A stretch of DNA of 64,000 bases, taken from positions 1-64,000 of the forward strand of contig NZ_JTJR01000015.1 of the NCBI RefSeq assembly GCF_001678475.1, read 5' to 3'. A program made the translations under genes and the position numbers. Every line of letters starts with the position of its first letter. Positions within the stretch are counted from its first letter, which is position 1. The notes under the pieces were generated by a model, which worked only from the letters and a program-made list of their open reading frames with translations, had not been told where the DNA came from and searched no databases. This stretch comes from Gallibacterium genomosp. 3 (GTDB lineage: Bacteria > Pseudomonadota > Gammaproteobacteria > Enterobacterales > Pasteurellaceae). This document shows positions 8,408 through 18,449 of this stretch, in pieces.

Positions 8408-9433
8408 ATGAAAAAAATGACACTACTTGTCCCTGTTTTAGCTTTTTCGTCTATCACAAACGCTTTGGCTGCAGATAAAGTCACGTTAAAAATCGGACAT
8501 TTTTTACCGCCACTTTCTACAATTCATCAACATATCCTTACCCCTTGGTGTAGTGATTTAAATAAAGAATCTAAAGGTCGAATTGAATGTCAACTTTATC
8601 CATTAAACCAACTTGGTGGCACTCCAGCACAACTGGTTGACCAAGTTCGTTATGGCGTTGCTGATATTGTCTGGACTGCACCTGGCTGCTCTGCTGGACG
8701 TTTTAAAACCATTGAAGCCTTAGAAACACCATTTCTTCTACCTAATTCCCGAGTAGGTAACCAAGTTGCATGGAAATTCTTTGAGAAACATTCTAAAGAT
8801 GGTGAATTCAAAGATTTCAAAGTTATCAGTGTACAAACCGACGGTGGGGTCACTTTCCATGCAAATAAACCGCTAGACAATGTAAGTGATCTCAAAGGAA
8901 TGAAACTAAGAACGCCTACTCGTTTAGCTTCTCAAGTAATGAAAGCACTCGGTGGCGAAGCAATTTCAATTCCACCATCACAAGTGGCAGAAAGTATTTC
9001 TAAAGGCGTTGTAGATGGTGCAATGGGTGCATGGGAAGTCGTACCACCATCTAAACTCGATGAAGTTACTAAATATCACGTATTGCCAGAAAGTGGACAA
9101 CCATATCCAACTGTAACGGTATTAATGCTGTTAATGAACAAAAATAAATACAACAGTATGCCTGCTGACTTAAAAGCTATCTTTGATAAATACAGTGGTC
9201 CAGCTATGGTTGAACGTATTACCAAAGCATGGGAACAAGCTGAAAAAGAGGCAATTGATAAAACATTAGCAGGTAAAGGTGTTATCGCAAAATATGACGC
9301 AGCAAAAATCCAACAAATGCAAGAGATGACAAAATCTGTTACTGAACAATGGATTTCTGATGCGAAAAAATCTGGTGTAGATGGCCAAGCATTAATTGAT
9401 GACATCAAAAATATGGTTAAAGAACAACAATAA
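8408..9433 (+). CDS. TRAP transporter substrate-binding protein, DctP family
   Basis: 341 aa with a Sec signal peptide (MKKMTLLVPVLAFSSITNALA, cleavage after ALA near residue 22). The DctP/TRAP periplasmic fold is shown by IGHFLPPLSTIHQHIL near the mature N-terminus, GVADIVWTAPG, DGGVTFHANKPL, the conserved LKGMKLRTPTR (about 165-175, containing the substrate-anchoring Arg of this family) and VDGAMGAWEVV. It is the first gene of the long plus-strand hpa operon and is followed by dctQ and a broken dctM. The context suggests an aromatic acid such as 4-hydroxyphenylacetate as ligand, which is inference. The reading frame is intact, but without the large permease subunit it cannot support uptake through this system. 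Confidence 0.88.
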   Translation: MKKMTLLVPVLAFSSITNALAADKVTLKIGHFLPPLSTIHQHILTPWCSDLNKESKGRIECQLYPLNQLGGTPAQLVDQVRYGVADIVWTAPGCSAGRFKTIEALETPFLLPNSRVGNQVAWKFFEKHSKDGEFKDFKVISVQTDGGVTFHANKPLDNVSDLKGMKLRTPTRLASQVMKALGGEAISIPPSQVAESISKGVVDGAMGAWEVVPPSKLDEVTKYHVLPESGQPYPTVTVLMLLMNKNKYNSMPADLKAIFDKYSGPAMVERITKAWEQAEKEAIDKTLAGKGVIAKYDAAKIQQMQEMTKSVTEQWISDAKKSGVDGQALIDDIKNMVKEQQ

Positions 9434-9454
9434 CCATTATTTTCTCAAATTTTA

Positions 9455-9475
9455 GCCCCATCTTTTGCGTGGGGC
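9455..9475 (+). other. Intercistronic hairpin after the TRAP binding-protein gene
   Basis: Stem gcccca (9455-9460) / tggggc (9470-9475), loop of 9 nt, without a T run. Hairpins at this place often stabilise the abundant binding-protein transcript relative to the membrane subunits; that role is inferred. Confidence 0.4.
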
Positions 9476-9486
9476 AGGAGGATGCA

Positions 9487-10014
9487 ATGAGTGAAACATT
9501 GCCAGTCAACGAAGTACCTACTTTAGTTGATACCCCTGTGGGACGAGTTCTATATCAAATCTCTAAACAATTTGCCTTGTTAGGTGGATTTATTTTTCTT
9601 GTGCTAATTGTTATTTCACTCTACTCATTAATCGGGCGCAAGTTAGGCTTTGGCGGTGTAGTTGGTGATATTGAGCTGGTTCAAGCAGGCGGGGCTGTTG
9701 CTGGTTCATTATTCTTACCGTTCTGTACCATTATGTATGAACACTTAAAGGTTGATTTCTTCACTATGAAATTGCCTCTCAGTATTCAAAACAAACTTGA
9801 TGCACTTGCTGATTTAGCATTATGTGGTGTTGCTTTATTGTTGGTATATCGAATGGCAATCCAAAGTGTAGCGTTATATGACTTTGCCGAAGTCACAGCA
9901 TTAATGTCTATCCCTGTATGGATCCCCAATATGCTGATGATCCCTGGATTTTGTTTAATGGCAATTTGCTCACTATATTACTGCATAGTTCACGCTACAC
10001 AAAAAGGAGAATAA
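9487..10014 (+). CDS. TRAP transporter small permease, DctQ family
   Basis: 175 aa with four predicted membrane helices (about 26-47, 65-85, 105-125, 137-165), the DctQ layout. The ATG at 9487 is chosen because AGGAGG lies 5-10 nt upstream; an upstream in-frame GTG at 9469 precedes that site. The stop is 3 bp before the dctM start, so the two are translationally linked. In TRAP systems DctQ pairs with DctM in the inner membrane. The frame is intact, but its partner is broken. Confidence 0.85.
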   Translation: MSETLPVNEVPTLVDTPVGRVLYQISKQFALLGGFIFLVLIVISLYSLIGRKLGFGGVVGDIELVQAGGAVAGSLFLPFCTIMYEHLKVDFFTMKLPLSIQNKLDALADLALCGVALLLVYRMAIQSVALYDFAEVTALMSIPVWIPNMLMIPGFCLMAICSLYYCIVHATQKGE

Positions 10015-10017
10015 CCT

Positions 10018-11338
10018 ATGATGAGTGGCGTAGAAATGGGAATTGTAGGATTCCTTATCTTATTAACCTTACTATTAATTCGTATCCATATTGGCATTGC
10101 AATGTTCCTAGCCGCCGCAGGTCTTTATCTCTATTTAGGCCAAGGTGATGTGAGTATGTTAATGTTCACGTTAAAAGGTTTAGTGTATGCCCGCTTATCT
10201 AACTACGATCTTGCTGTGATTCCATTTTTCATTTTAATGGGACAATTTGCATTAAATGGCGGTATGTCAAAAGCTTTATTTAGAGCAGCAAGCAGCTTTA
10301 TTGGACATTGGCGAGGTGGTCTAGCTATGTCAGCGATTGGTAGTTGTGCTGCTTTTGGTGCCATTTGTGGTTCATCTTTGCTACCGCAGCAACTATGAGA
10401 CAAGTCGCCTTACCTGAATTAAAGAAAAGAAAATATTCTGGTGCATTATCTACTGCAACATTAGCTGCTGGTAGAACATTGGGTATCTTAATTCCCCCGT
10501 CAGTTCCATTAATTATTTATGCTGTATTAACACAAGAATCAATTGGTAAATTATTCGTTGCCACAATTATACCTGGCTTATTAGCTATGCTCGGTTATGT
10601 TTTAGTGGTAAAAATCCTCGTTACCATTAAGGCCCAACATCAGAAAAAATGCCTTTTAAAGAGGCTCTAAAAAGCCAATTTTAGGTCATTCCAATTTTTA
10701 TTGTGCTCTTAATTGTAATTATCAGTATTTATGCTGGTTGGGCAAATCCAACAGAATCTGCCTCTATTGGTGCAGCTGCTTGTGGTGTGGTTGCTTGGCT
10801 AAATGGTGGTTTAACTTGGCGAGGCGTACTCGATAGTATTTTAGGGACAGCAACCACTACCGCAATGATTTTTATGGTACTGATTGGTGCTGACTTATTA
10901 AACTCAGGTCTAGCTATTACACAAATGCCTAATCAATTAGCAGCTTGGATAGTAGAACAACAATTTCCACCATTATTAGTTCTATTCATAATCTTACTCA
11001 TTTATCTCTTTTTAGGCTGTGTTATGGATTCTCTTGCCATGATCCTCCTCACTATTCCTATCTTTTATCCAATTATTATGGGATTAGATTTTTGGGGATT
11101 AGCCGATCAAGATAAATCAATTTGGTTCGGAATTTTGGCCTTAATGGTTGTAGAAATTGGTTTGGTTACATCACCGGCTGGGATGAATCTCTTTATTATC
11201 AATAAAATCGATGGTGAAACCTCTTTAGGACAAACATCAAAGTGGATCGTGGCATTTCTCTTCTCTGATTTTGCACGTATCGCATTAGTCACTTTTGTAC
11301 CAATTTTAGCGTACGGACTTGTTCACCTATTTGAATAG
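10018..11338 (+). pseudogene. TRAP transporter large permease DctM, two frameshifts and one nonsense codon
   Basis: DctM-type large permease, the ion-coupled channel of the TRAP system. It is broken three times. First, near 10376-10380 the frame shifts after FGAICGSS; the expected continuation ATAATMRQVALPEL is in the next frame. Second, at the A run 10652-10657 one base is missing (six A where seven restore the frame into MPFKEALKSQF). Third, TAG at 10682-10684 replaces the residue between QF and VIPIF, probably Trp. Adding back two bases gives 440 codons plus stop, the usual DctM size. Typical motifs survive: GILIPPSVPLIIYAV and the C-terminal GLVTSPAGMNLFI. It cannot be made full length. 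Confidence 0.9.
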
Positions 11339-11349
11339 AAGGTATTTTT

Positions 11350-12036
11350 ATGACTCAAACATCATTAGCCAAACAAGTGGTTGAAACCTGCACTACCGCC
11401 GCACCATCCGTGTTTGCGATTGCATTAAATAGCCGTGAACAATTAGCACGACTAGATGAAAAATTTAACCAAGCACCTTATCAAACACCGCCAAAAACAC
11501 CGGTAATCTTCTTATAACCACCTAGTACATTAAACATCAATGGTGGTGCAGTAGTATTGCCAGAAGGGCAAGCTGAATTACGCATTGAACCTCATCTCGG
11601 TGTGGTATTTGCCGATACAACCTCGAGAATCAATCAAGCAGAAGCGTTCAACCATATTCGTGGATTTGTGCCTGTTAATCTCTTTTCACTCCCTAGTGAT
11701 GATTACTATCGCCCTGATATTACAGGTCGTTGTCGTGATGGGTTCTGTTCCATTGGTCAAGAGATCAAACAAGCTGCCGTTACTGATCCAGATAACATCA
11801 GCGTTAGTATCAGTGTAAATGGTCAATTTAAGAAAAAAAGTGAGGGAAATATTATGTTACGCAGCATCTCAGAATTAATCGCTTTCCTTAGCCAATTTAT
11901 GACTTTTAGATGCGGTGATATTTTATTAGTTGGTACTGATGATTGTCCAATTATTATGACTAAAAATAGCTGTGTAGAAACTACTTTTGAACAGCTTGGT
12001 ACTGTGACTAACACCGTTATCGAGTCAGCTAAATAA
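11350..12036 (+). pseudogene. hpaG1: HpaG N-terminal-type isomerase/decarboxylase subunit, in-frame TAA
   Basis: Homologue of the N-terminal half of E. coli HpaG (5-oxopent-3-ene-1,2,5-tricarboxylate decarboxylase / 2-hydroxyhepta-2,4-diene-1,7-dioate isomerase). FAIALNSREQLARLDEKF at the start and CRDGFCSIGQEI in the middle match the family. Codon 56 is TAA (11515-11517). In E. coli the aligned motif is WFIKPRNT, here IFL-stop-PPST, so a Lys codon AAA to TAA change would explain it. The frame is otherwise open for 228 codons. Here the enzyme is encoded by two adjacent genes rather than one fused gene. A late TTG restart at 11557 would make only the C-terminal fragment. Confidence 0.88.
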
Positions 12037-12046
12037 GGAGAACACT

Positions 12047-12801
12047 ATGACGAAATATGCTCGTGTTTTATATCGTAATCAAGTCCATGTAGTCACCGTA
12101 CTTGATGACAATACATTGCTATTGGCCAATCAACAAACTATTCCTGCTGCCGCAGTGCAATAGCTGCCTCCATCAACAGGAACAATGTATGCACTTGGTT
12201 TAAATTATGCAGATCACGCTTCTGAATTGGCATTCAAAGCACCAACAACACCATTAGTATTTATCAAAGCACCCAATACTTATACTGGCCACAAACAAGT
12301 AACTTGCGCCCAGATAATGTTGAATATATGCATTATGAATGTGAATTAGTCGCTGTTATTGGAAAAGTTGCTAAAGATATTAAAAGAGAACAAGCAATGG
12401 CATACATTGCTGGATATACCCTTTGTAACGATTACGCCATTCGTGATTATCTAGAAAATTATTACCATCCTAATCTTAGAGTCAAAAATCGTGATGCAAC
12501 AACCCCTCTCGGCCCATGGATTGTGGATCGAGATGATATTGCCGATCCAATGAATTTAACCTTAAAAACGTGGATTAATGGTGAGTTAAAACAACAAGGC
12601 ACCACCAAAGATATGATTTTTGATATTCCATTTTTAGTTAAGTACCTCTCGCATAGAGTGGCATTGCAACCCGGTGACATGATTGCGACAGGCACCCCGA
12701 AAGGGTTAGCTGATGTGAAACCAGGTGATGTTGTTGATGTTGAAATCGAACAGGTTGGCAAGCTAACAAATTATCTTATAAGTGAACATGCTTTATTTTA
12801 A
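12047..12801 (+). pseudogene. hpaG2: HpaG C-terminal-type isomerase/decarboxylase subunit, nonsense codon and frameshift
   Basis: Homologue of the C-terminal half of HpaG, an FAH-fold enzyme. ATG 12047 has AAGGAG upstream. TAG at 12161-12163 (codon 39) interrupts just before LPPSTGTMYALGLNYADHAS; a Trp codon would fit there. A second lesion near 12298-12304 shifts the frame after TGHKQV; RPDNVEYMHYECELVAVIGK resumes one frame over. One missing base restores 251 codons. The downstream part keeps family motifs: the metal-binding Glu residues in HYECELV, YTLCNDYAIRDYLE and GDMIATGTPKGL. The protein cannot be made whole. Confidence 0.9.
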
Positions 12802-12832
12802 TCGATAAACAGTTTTTAGAGAGGAGCATACT

Positions 12833-14297
12833 ATGATTAAACATTGGATCAACGGCAAAGAAGTCGCAAGTGAAGAAACATTCCAAAATATTAATCCTGC
12901 AACTGGAGAAGTGATTTGTGAAGTAGCCAGTGGCAGTGAAAAAGAAATTAATGCTGCAGTACAAGCGGCAAAAGAGGCCTTTCCTAAATGGTCGCCCCCG
13001 CTAAAGAACGTGCTAAATTAATGCGTAATTTAGGTGACTTAATTGATAAACATATCGCCCAACTCGCAGAATTAGAAATTTTAGATACCGGTTTACCAAT
13101 TCATCAAACTAAAAATGTTCTCATTCCTCGAGCTTCACACAACTTCAATTTCTTTGCTGAAGTCTGTACCCGAATGAAATGAATGGGCACTCTTATCCTG
13201 TTGATGACAAAATGCTTAACTATACGCTCTATCAACCAGTTGGTGTTTGTGGGTTCGTTTCACCTTGGAATGTACCTTTTATGACAGCCACTTGGAAAAC
13301 TGCACCTTGTCTAGCATTAGGTAATACCGCAGTATTAAAAATGTCTGAACTCTCACCACTCACAGCCAATGAATTAGGTCGTTTAGCGTTAGAAGCGGGT
13401 ATTCCAGAAGGGGTATTTAATGTGGTGCAAGGTTATGGTGCCACTGCGGGTCATACCCTTGTTTGTCACAATGATGTTCGTGCAGTTTCTTTCACGGGCG
13501 GTACCGTTACTGGTCGCAATATTATGCGTAATGCCGGTTTGAAAAAATTCTCAATGGAATTAGGTGGAAAATCACCAGTATTGATCTTCGATGATGCAGA
13601 TGTAGAACGTGCTTTAGACTCTTCTCTATTTGCGATTTTCTCTTTAAATGGCGAACGTTGTACCGCAGGTTCACGTATTTTCATTCAAGAAACCATCTAT
13701 GATGATTTTGTTAAAGAATTTGCAGAACGCGCTAAACGTATCATTGTTGGCGATCCACAAGATTTTAATACCCAAGTAGGTTCAATGATTACTCGCCAAC
13801 ATTATGACAAAGTTACCGGATACATTCGTATTGGTATTGAAGAAGGCGCAACCTTAATGGCAGGCGGTCTAGAACGCCCAGAAGGTTTACCAGAACACCT
13901 CAGTAAAGGTAACTTCATTCGCCCAACTGTATTCGCTAATGTGAATAATAAAATGCGGATCGCACAAGAAGAGATCTTTGGTCCAGTCGTTTGCTTAATT
14001 CCATTCAAAGATGAAGAAGAAGCGCTTCGCTTAGCCAATGATGTAGAATATGGTCTTGCTTCTTATGTCTGGACTAACGATCTCGGTAAAGCACATCGTT
14101 TAGCACACGGTATCGAAGCCGGTATGGTATTTATCAATAGTCATAATATTCGTGATCTCCGTCAGCCATTTGGTGGTGTAAAAGCGTCTGGTGTTGGTCG
14201 TGAAGGTGGTGAATACAGTTTTGAAGTCTTTGCTGAAATCAAAAATATCTGTTTACCGTTACAAAATCACACTATCCCACGCTGGGGCGTAAAATAA
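12833..14297 (+). pseudogene. hpaE: 5-carboxymethyl-2-hydroxymuconate semialdehyde dehydrogenase, two frameshifts
   Basis: Aldehyde dehydrogenase closely matching E. coli HpaE (488 aa). It oxidises the ring-cleavage semialdehyde. Lesion 1: in the C run at 12995-12999 one C is missing (FPKWS then PAKERAKLMRN in another frame). Lesion 2: a 5-bp tandem duplication, atgaa at 13173-13177 repeated at 13178-13182, puts TGA in frame; removing one copy gives CTRMNGHSYPVDD as in the family. Correcting both gives 486 aa. The catalytic domain downstream is otherwise well kept: PWNVPF, ELGGKSP (catalytic-site Glu) and NGERCTAGS (catalytic Cys). An open frame from 13179 lacks the first 115 or so residues of the cofactor domain. 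Confidence 0.93.
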
Positions 14298-14313
14298 ACA
14301 TAAGGAGAGCACT

Positions 14314-15162
14314 ATGGGTAAACTAGCATTAGCCGCCAAAATTACACACGTGCCGTCAATGTATCTTTCTGAATTACCGGGGAAAAACCACGGTTGCCGT
14401 GAAAGTGCAATCCAAGGCCATTACGAAATTAGTCGCCGTTGTCGTGAGTTAGGGGTCGATACCATCGTTGTTTTTGATACACACTGGTTGGTGAATAGTG
14501 CTTATCACATTAACTGCTGTGATCATTTTGAAGGGATCTATACCAGTAATGAATTACCTCATTTCATTAAAGACATTACATTTAATTATGATGGTAATCC
14601 TGAATTAGGGCATTTAATCGCTGATTTTGCTGTGAAGAAAGGTGTACGTGCCCAAGCACATGAAATTCCAAGTTTAAAATTGGAATATGGCACATTAGTT
14701 CCAATGCGATATATGAATCAAGATAAGCATTTCAAAGTTGTATCAATTTCTGCATTTTGTACCTCGCACGATTTTGAAAATAGTCGCAAATTAGGTGAGG
14801 CTGTACTAGAAGCAATCGAGGCTTATGATGGTACTGTTGCGGTATTAGCTAGTGGTTCACTTTCACACTACTTCATTCCAGATGAACGTGCAACAGAGGG
14901 AATGAACAGTTATACCAGAGAGTTTGAACATCAAGTTGATTTGCACGTCGTTGATATGTGGAAACGAGGCAACTTCAAAGATTTCTGTGCAATGTTGCCG
15001 GAATATGCTGAATTTTGCCGGGGTGAAGGCAATATGCATGATACTGTGATGTTACTCGGTATGCTTGGTTGGGATAAATACGATAAGGGTGTAGAAATCC
15101 TTACCGATCTTTTCCCAAGTTCTGGTACTGGACAAATTAATGCGATTTTCCCGTTTGCATAA
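14314..15162 (+). CDS. hpaD: 3,4-dihydroxyphenylacetate 2,3-dioxygenase
   Basis: 282 aa (E. coli HpaD is 283) and very similar along the full length. Type of enzyme: iron-dependent extradiol ring cleavage (LigB-like class) giving 5-carboxymethyl-2-hydroxymuconate semialdehyde. Visible motifs are ITHVPSMYLSELPGKNHGCR at the start, DTIVVFDTHWLVNSAYHIN (about 50-68), SLKLEYGTLVPMRYMN, ASGSLSHYF (about 189-197) and EGNMHDTVMLLGMLGWDKY near the end. AAGGAG precedes the ATG. The frame is intact and translation would follow hpaE. If it were still expressed with HpaBC, a semialdehyde would accumulate, because HpaE is broken. Confidence 0.95.
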   Translation: MGKLALAAKITHVPSMYLSELPGKNHGCRESAIQGHYEISRRCRELGVDTIVVFDTHWLVNSAYHINCCDHFEGIYTSNELPHFIKDITFNYDGNPELGHLIADFAVKKGVRAQAHEIPSLKLEYGTLVPMRYMNQDKHFKVVSISAFCTSHDFENSRKLGEAVLEAIEAYDGTVAVLASGSLSHYFIPDERATEGMNSYTREFEHQVDLHVVDMWKRGNFKDFCAMLPEYAEFCRGEGNMHDTVMLLGMLGWDKYDKGVEILTDLFPSSGTGQINAIFPFA

Positions 15163-15172
15163 GGAGCAATAA

Positions 15173-15556
15173 ATGCCACATTTTATTGTTGAAGCAACAG
15201 ATAATCTAAAGGGTAATGTTGATTTTGCCGCTCTTTTTCCACAAGTGCATGACTATCTAGCTGGTACAGGTATTTTCCCTCTTGGTGGTATCCGTAGCCG
15301 AGTACATTGGGTTGATGTTTATCGTATGGCAGATGGTAAAGAAGATGATGCTTTCATCCATATCACCTTAAAAATTGGTGCGGGACGAGATCAAGCTGAA
15401 TTAAAACGTGTTGGGGAAAACCTGTTTTCATTATTAACACAATTTTTTGAACCAACTTTTGCTAAACGTTATTTCGCATTATCTTTTGAAATCAGTGAGT
15501 TAAGTGAAACATTGAATTTTAAAAAGAATAATGTTCACACACGTTTTAAAAAATAA
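15173..15556 (+). CDS. hpaF: 5-carboxymethyl-2-hydroxymuconate delta-isomerase
   Basis: 127 aa (E. coli HpaF is 126). Small tautomerase-superfamily enzyme. The catalytic Pro is residue 2 (MPHFIVEATDNL), and GIFPLGGIRSRVHWVD and DAFIHITLKIGAGRD match the family. It begins 10 bp after hpaD with an AAGGAG site. It isomerises 5-carboxymethyl-2-hydroxymuconate between the HpaE and HpaG steps. The frame is intact. Confidence 0.93.
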   Translation: MPHFIVEATDNLKGNVDFAALFPQVHDYLAGTGIFPLGGIRSRVHWVDVYRMADGKEDDAFIHITLKIGAGRDQAELKRVGENLFSLLTQFFEPTFAKRYFALSFEISELSETLNFKKNNVHTRFKK

Positions 15557-15577
15557 CTTCACTAAATAGGAGAGTAT

Positions 15578-16789
15578 ATGCCGAACTCACGTACACCAAT
15601 TAAACCTTTATCTGAAATTGCTCTGATCATTTTTTTAGGTGGTTTAGTTGGCTTCGGCCCACTCTCTATTGATATGTATCTGCCTACCTTCCCTAATATT
15701 GCGGAATACTTAGGAGCAGAAATATCTCAAGTTCAATTTACAGTAAGTACATTCCTGATGGGCTTTTGTGCAGGGATGTTACTCTATGGACCATTATCCG
15801 ATCGTTATGGACGCCGCTTTATTTTAATTATTGGTATGTCGCTCTATGTCTTAGCGAGTATAGCCTGTTTATTTGTCACCAATATTGAACAATTACTTAT
15901 TTGTCGATTTTTGCAGGCATTTGGCGGTGGCGCTGCTCCCGTTTTAGGACGGGCTATTGTGCGAGATCGCTTTCCACCGCAACGCACTGTAAGCATTCTA
16001 TCCATGATGCAGCTAATCACAATGTTAGCGCCATTACTCGCCCCTATGATTGGCGGCGTATGATTGCTCTTCTTTGATTGGCGTTCCAACTTTGTATTAC
16101 TTGCTATTTTAGGTGCTATCTGTTGGATTATTGTCTATTTTCGCCTTGAAGAAACTCATCAGGTTAATGTTTCTGCTCCATTAACATTAACAACTATATT
16201 TCATCCTTATTGTATTGTCCTTCGTAATCCACCTACCGTAGGCTATATTTTCTGCCTATCTTCAATGTTTGGTGGCTTATTCACCTATGTTGCAGGTACA
16301 CCTTTTGTTTACATTGATTACTTTCATTTCTCACCACAACATTATGGTTATTTCTTTGGACTCAATGTTATTGGGATCATCATATGTACTTTATTAAATA
16401 ATCGATTTGCCAAAAAATATTCATTACAAACTCTCTTAGCAGGCGAAGTCAGTTTAGTCGCCATTGCGGGTATTGGATTTGCTTTCGCAGATCCTAACAA
16501 CTTAATCGCCATTATGTTGCCATTATTCCTTTTTATTGGCCTAACTGGTGCGATTGCACCTAACATTATGGCAATGCTATTACAACTACATCGTGATCGT
16601 GCGGGCACAGCAATGGCTCTTGCTACCTCAATGCAATTTGCTGGAGGTCTCTTCGCTAGTGCAGCACTCTCTTATTTTTTTCAAGGAACACCACAAACCA
16701 TGCTTCTCGTGCTTTGTGTCTGTTCTATCTGTGCAGTAACAGGATTTTTACTCGCTGCATTTTTATCAAATAAACAACAAACATCATAA
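15578..16789 (+). pseudogene. MFS transporter of the DHA1 (Bcr/CflA) type, in-frame TGA
   Basis: A 12-helix major facilitator of the Bcr/CflA subfamily, with PLSIDMYLPTFP in helix 1 and the loop motif GPLSDRYGRRFIL (about residues 70-82). TGA at 16061-16063 interrupts between PMIGGV and LLFFDWRSNF, after about five helices. Family members have Trp there (GGW), so TGG to TGA is the likely change. Downstream the same frame stays open to 16789, for about 403 codons in all. It occupies the place of the HpaX permease in enterobacterial hpa clusters but looks closer to the Bcr/CflA drug exporters; it may have moved an aromatic acid. Its role is inferred from context only. Confidence 0.85.
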
Positions 16790-16807
16790 TAGGTTTAAGG
16801 TGAAACT

Positions 16808-17611
16808 ATGTTAACTCAAGACATCATTCAACAAGCGGCACTTGCATTAAATCAAGCAGAAAAAAGTAGAGCTCAGATTGAACAATTTTCTTTAGCTTAT
16901 CCAGGAATTACGATTGAAGATGCGTATGCAATTCAAAAAGAGTGGGTGGCAATGAAAATTGCAGAGGGGCGTGTTTTAAAAGGCCATAAAATTGGTTTAA
17001 CTTCTAAAGCGATGCAGAATAGTTCACAAATTGATGAACCTGATTATGGGGCATTATTAGATGATATGTTCTTTGAAGAAAATGGGGAAATTCCAATCTC
17101 ACGTTTTATTGTCCCGAGAGTGGAAGTTGAATTAGCCTTTATCCTAAAACGTGATTTAACGGGGCCTAATTGCACTATTTTTGATGTATTAGATGCCACT
17201 GACTATGTGATTCCTGCTTTAGAAATTATTGATGCTCGCATTGAACCTTTTGATCGAAAAACTAAAGTTCCTCGTCGTGTATTTGATACGATTTCTGATA
17301 ATGCTGCTAATGCTGGCGTGGTTTTGGGCGGCCGTGCAATTAAGCCAATGGATGTTGATTTACGCAGAGTTGCTGCAGTGCTTTATCGTAATGGTATTGT
17401 TGAAGAATCTGGAGTATCCGCAGCAGTATTAAATAATCCACTTAAAGGTGTTGCTTGGTTAGCTAATAAATTAGCACCTCATGGTGTCACCCTCAAAACA
17501 GGCCAAATTATTTTAGGAGGCTCTTTTACTCGTCCGGTGCCAGCAAGACAAGGCGATACATTCCATGTGGATTATCACGAGCTCGGCAGTATCTCAATGC
17601 AGTTCGTTTAG
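16808..17611 (+). CDS. hpaH: 2-oxo-hept-4-ene-1,7-dioate hydratase
   Basis: 267 aa, the length of E. coli HpaH. It hydrates 2-oxohept-4-ene-1,7-dioate to the 4-hydroxy compound that HpaI cleaves. FAH-superfamily/4-oxalocrotonate hydratase motifs: [19 protein letters not shown] (about 37-55), [25 protein letters not shown], the metal-binding [11 protein letters not shown] (about 99-109) and [22 protein letters not shown]-type site before ATG 16808. The frame is intact between two broken genes. Confidence 0.93.
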   Translation: MLTQDIIQQAALALNQAEKSRAQIEQFSLAYPGITIEDAYAIQKEWVAMKIAEGRVLKGHKIGLTSKAMQNSSQIDEPDYGALLDDMFFEENGEIPISRFIVPRVEVELAFILKRDLTGPNCTIFDVLDATDYVIPALEIIDARIEPFDRKTKVPRRVFDTISDNAANAGVVLGGRAIKPMDVDLRRVAAVLYRNGIVEESGVSAAVLNNPLKGVAWLANKLAPHGVTLKTGQIILGGSFTRPVPARQGDTFHVDYHELGSISMQFV

Positions 17612-17623
17612 GAGGAATTGCTA

Positions 17624-18433
17624 ATGAAATTACCTGAAAATTTATTTAAAAAAGCGATTAATAACAAACAAGCTCAAATCGGTGTCTGGGTGGGTATGGC
17701 TAATGGATATGCTTGTGAAATAGCAGCGAATACTGGCTTTGACTGGTTATTATTAGGCGGTGAACACGCCCCCAATGATATTCAAACCTTATTATATCAA
17801 TTACAAGTTGTTAGCGGTTATCATTCAACTTCAGCTATCGTTCGTCCACCAATTGGTGATCCTGTGATTACTAAATAGTTATTAGATATTGGTGCACAAA
17901 CCTTATTAATTCCAATGGTAGAAACTGTTGAACAAGCAGAAGCATTAGTTCGAGCAGTACGCTATCCACCTCGTGGTATTCGTGGTGTTGGTAGTGCCTT
18001 AGCTCGTGCTTCACGTTGGAATAATGTAGAAAACTATTTACATCAAGCTGATCAAGAAATTTGTTTATTACTGCAAATTGAAACTGAAAAAGGATTACAA
18101 AATCTGTCTGAAATTGCTAAAGTGGATGGGGTTGATGGTATTTTCATTGGACCAGCCGATTTAAGTGCTTCATTAGGTCATTTAGGTAATCCGGGACACC
18201 CGGAAGTACAAGAATATATTGAGCAAGCGATTAGAATTATTCGCCAAGCCAATAAAGCACCAGGTATTCTTTATACAGATCCTAAGATGGCACATCACTA
18301 TTTAGCATTCGGTTGTCTTTTTGTCGCAGTAGGCGTTGATACCTCAATTTTAATGCGAGAGTTATCTAAATTGGCGAGTAGTTTTAAACAACAAACACCA
18401 ACGATAACAACAAGCCGTAATAGTGTGTATTAA
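17624..18433 (+). pseudogene. hpaI: 4-hydroxy-2-oxoheptane-1,7-dioate aldolase, in-frame TAG
   Basis: Class II, metal-dependent pyruvate aldolase of the HpcH/HpaI family. It would split 4-hydroxy-2-oxoheptanedioate into pyruvate and succinic semialdehyde. Start: ATG 17624 with GGAGGA upstream. TAG at 17876-17878 (codon 85) sits where E. coli HpaI has Gln in KQLLD, so CAG to TAG explains it. The frame is open again to 18433, giving 269 codons. Catalytic features remain downstream: [41 protein letters not shown] (metal-binding Glu) and [11 protein letters not shown] (metal-binding Asp). GFDWLLLGGEHAP lies before the stop. Only an 84-residue peptide would be made. Confidence 0.93.
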
Positions 18434-18449
18434 CACAAAGGAACAAATT

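Noticed and set aside
12995-12999. Programmed frameshifting or phase variation of hpaE at the C run
   Set aside because: The run is only five C, and a second, unrelated 5-bp duplication also breaks the gene, so slippage alone could not restore it.
10018-18433. Stop-codon reassignment or suppression as explanation of the in-frame stops in the hpa genes
   Set aside because: All three stop codons occur (TAA, TAG, TGA) at sites of different residues (Lys, Trp, Gln), frameshifts occur as well, and the window's other genes use the same stops normally. No tRNA here has a suppressor anticodon.
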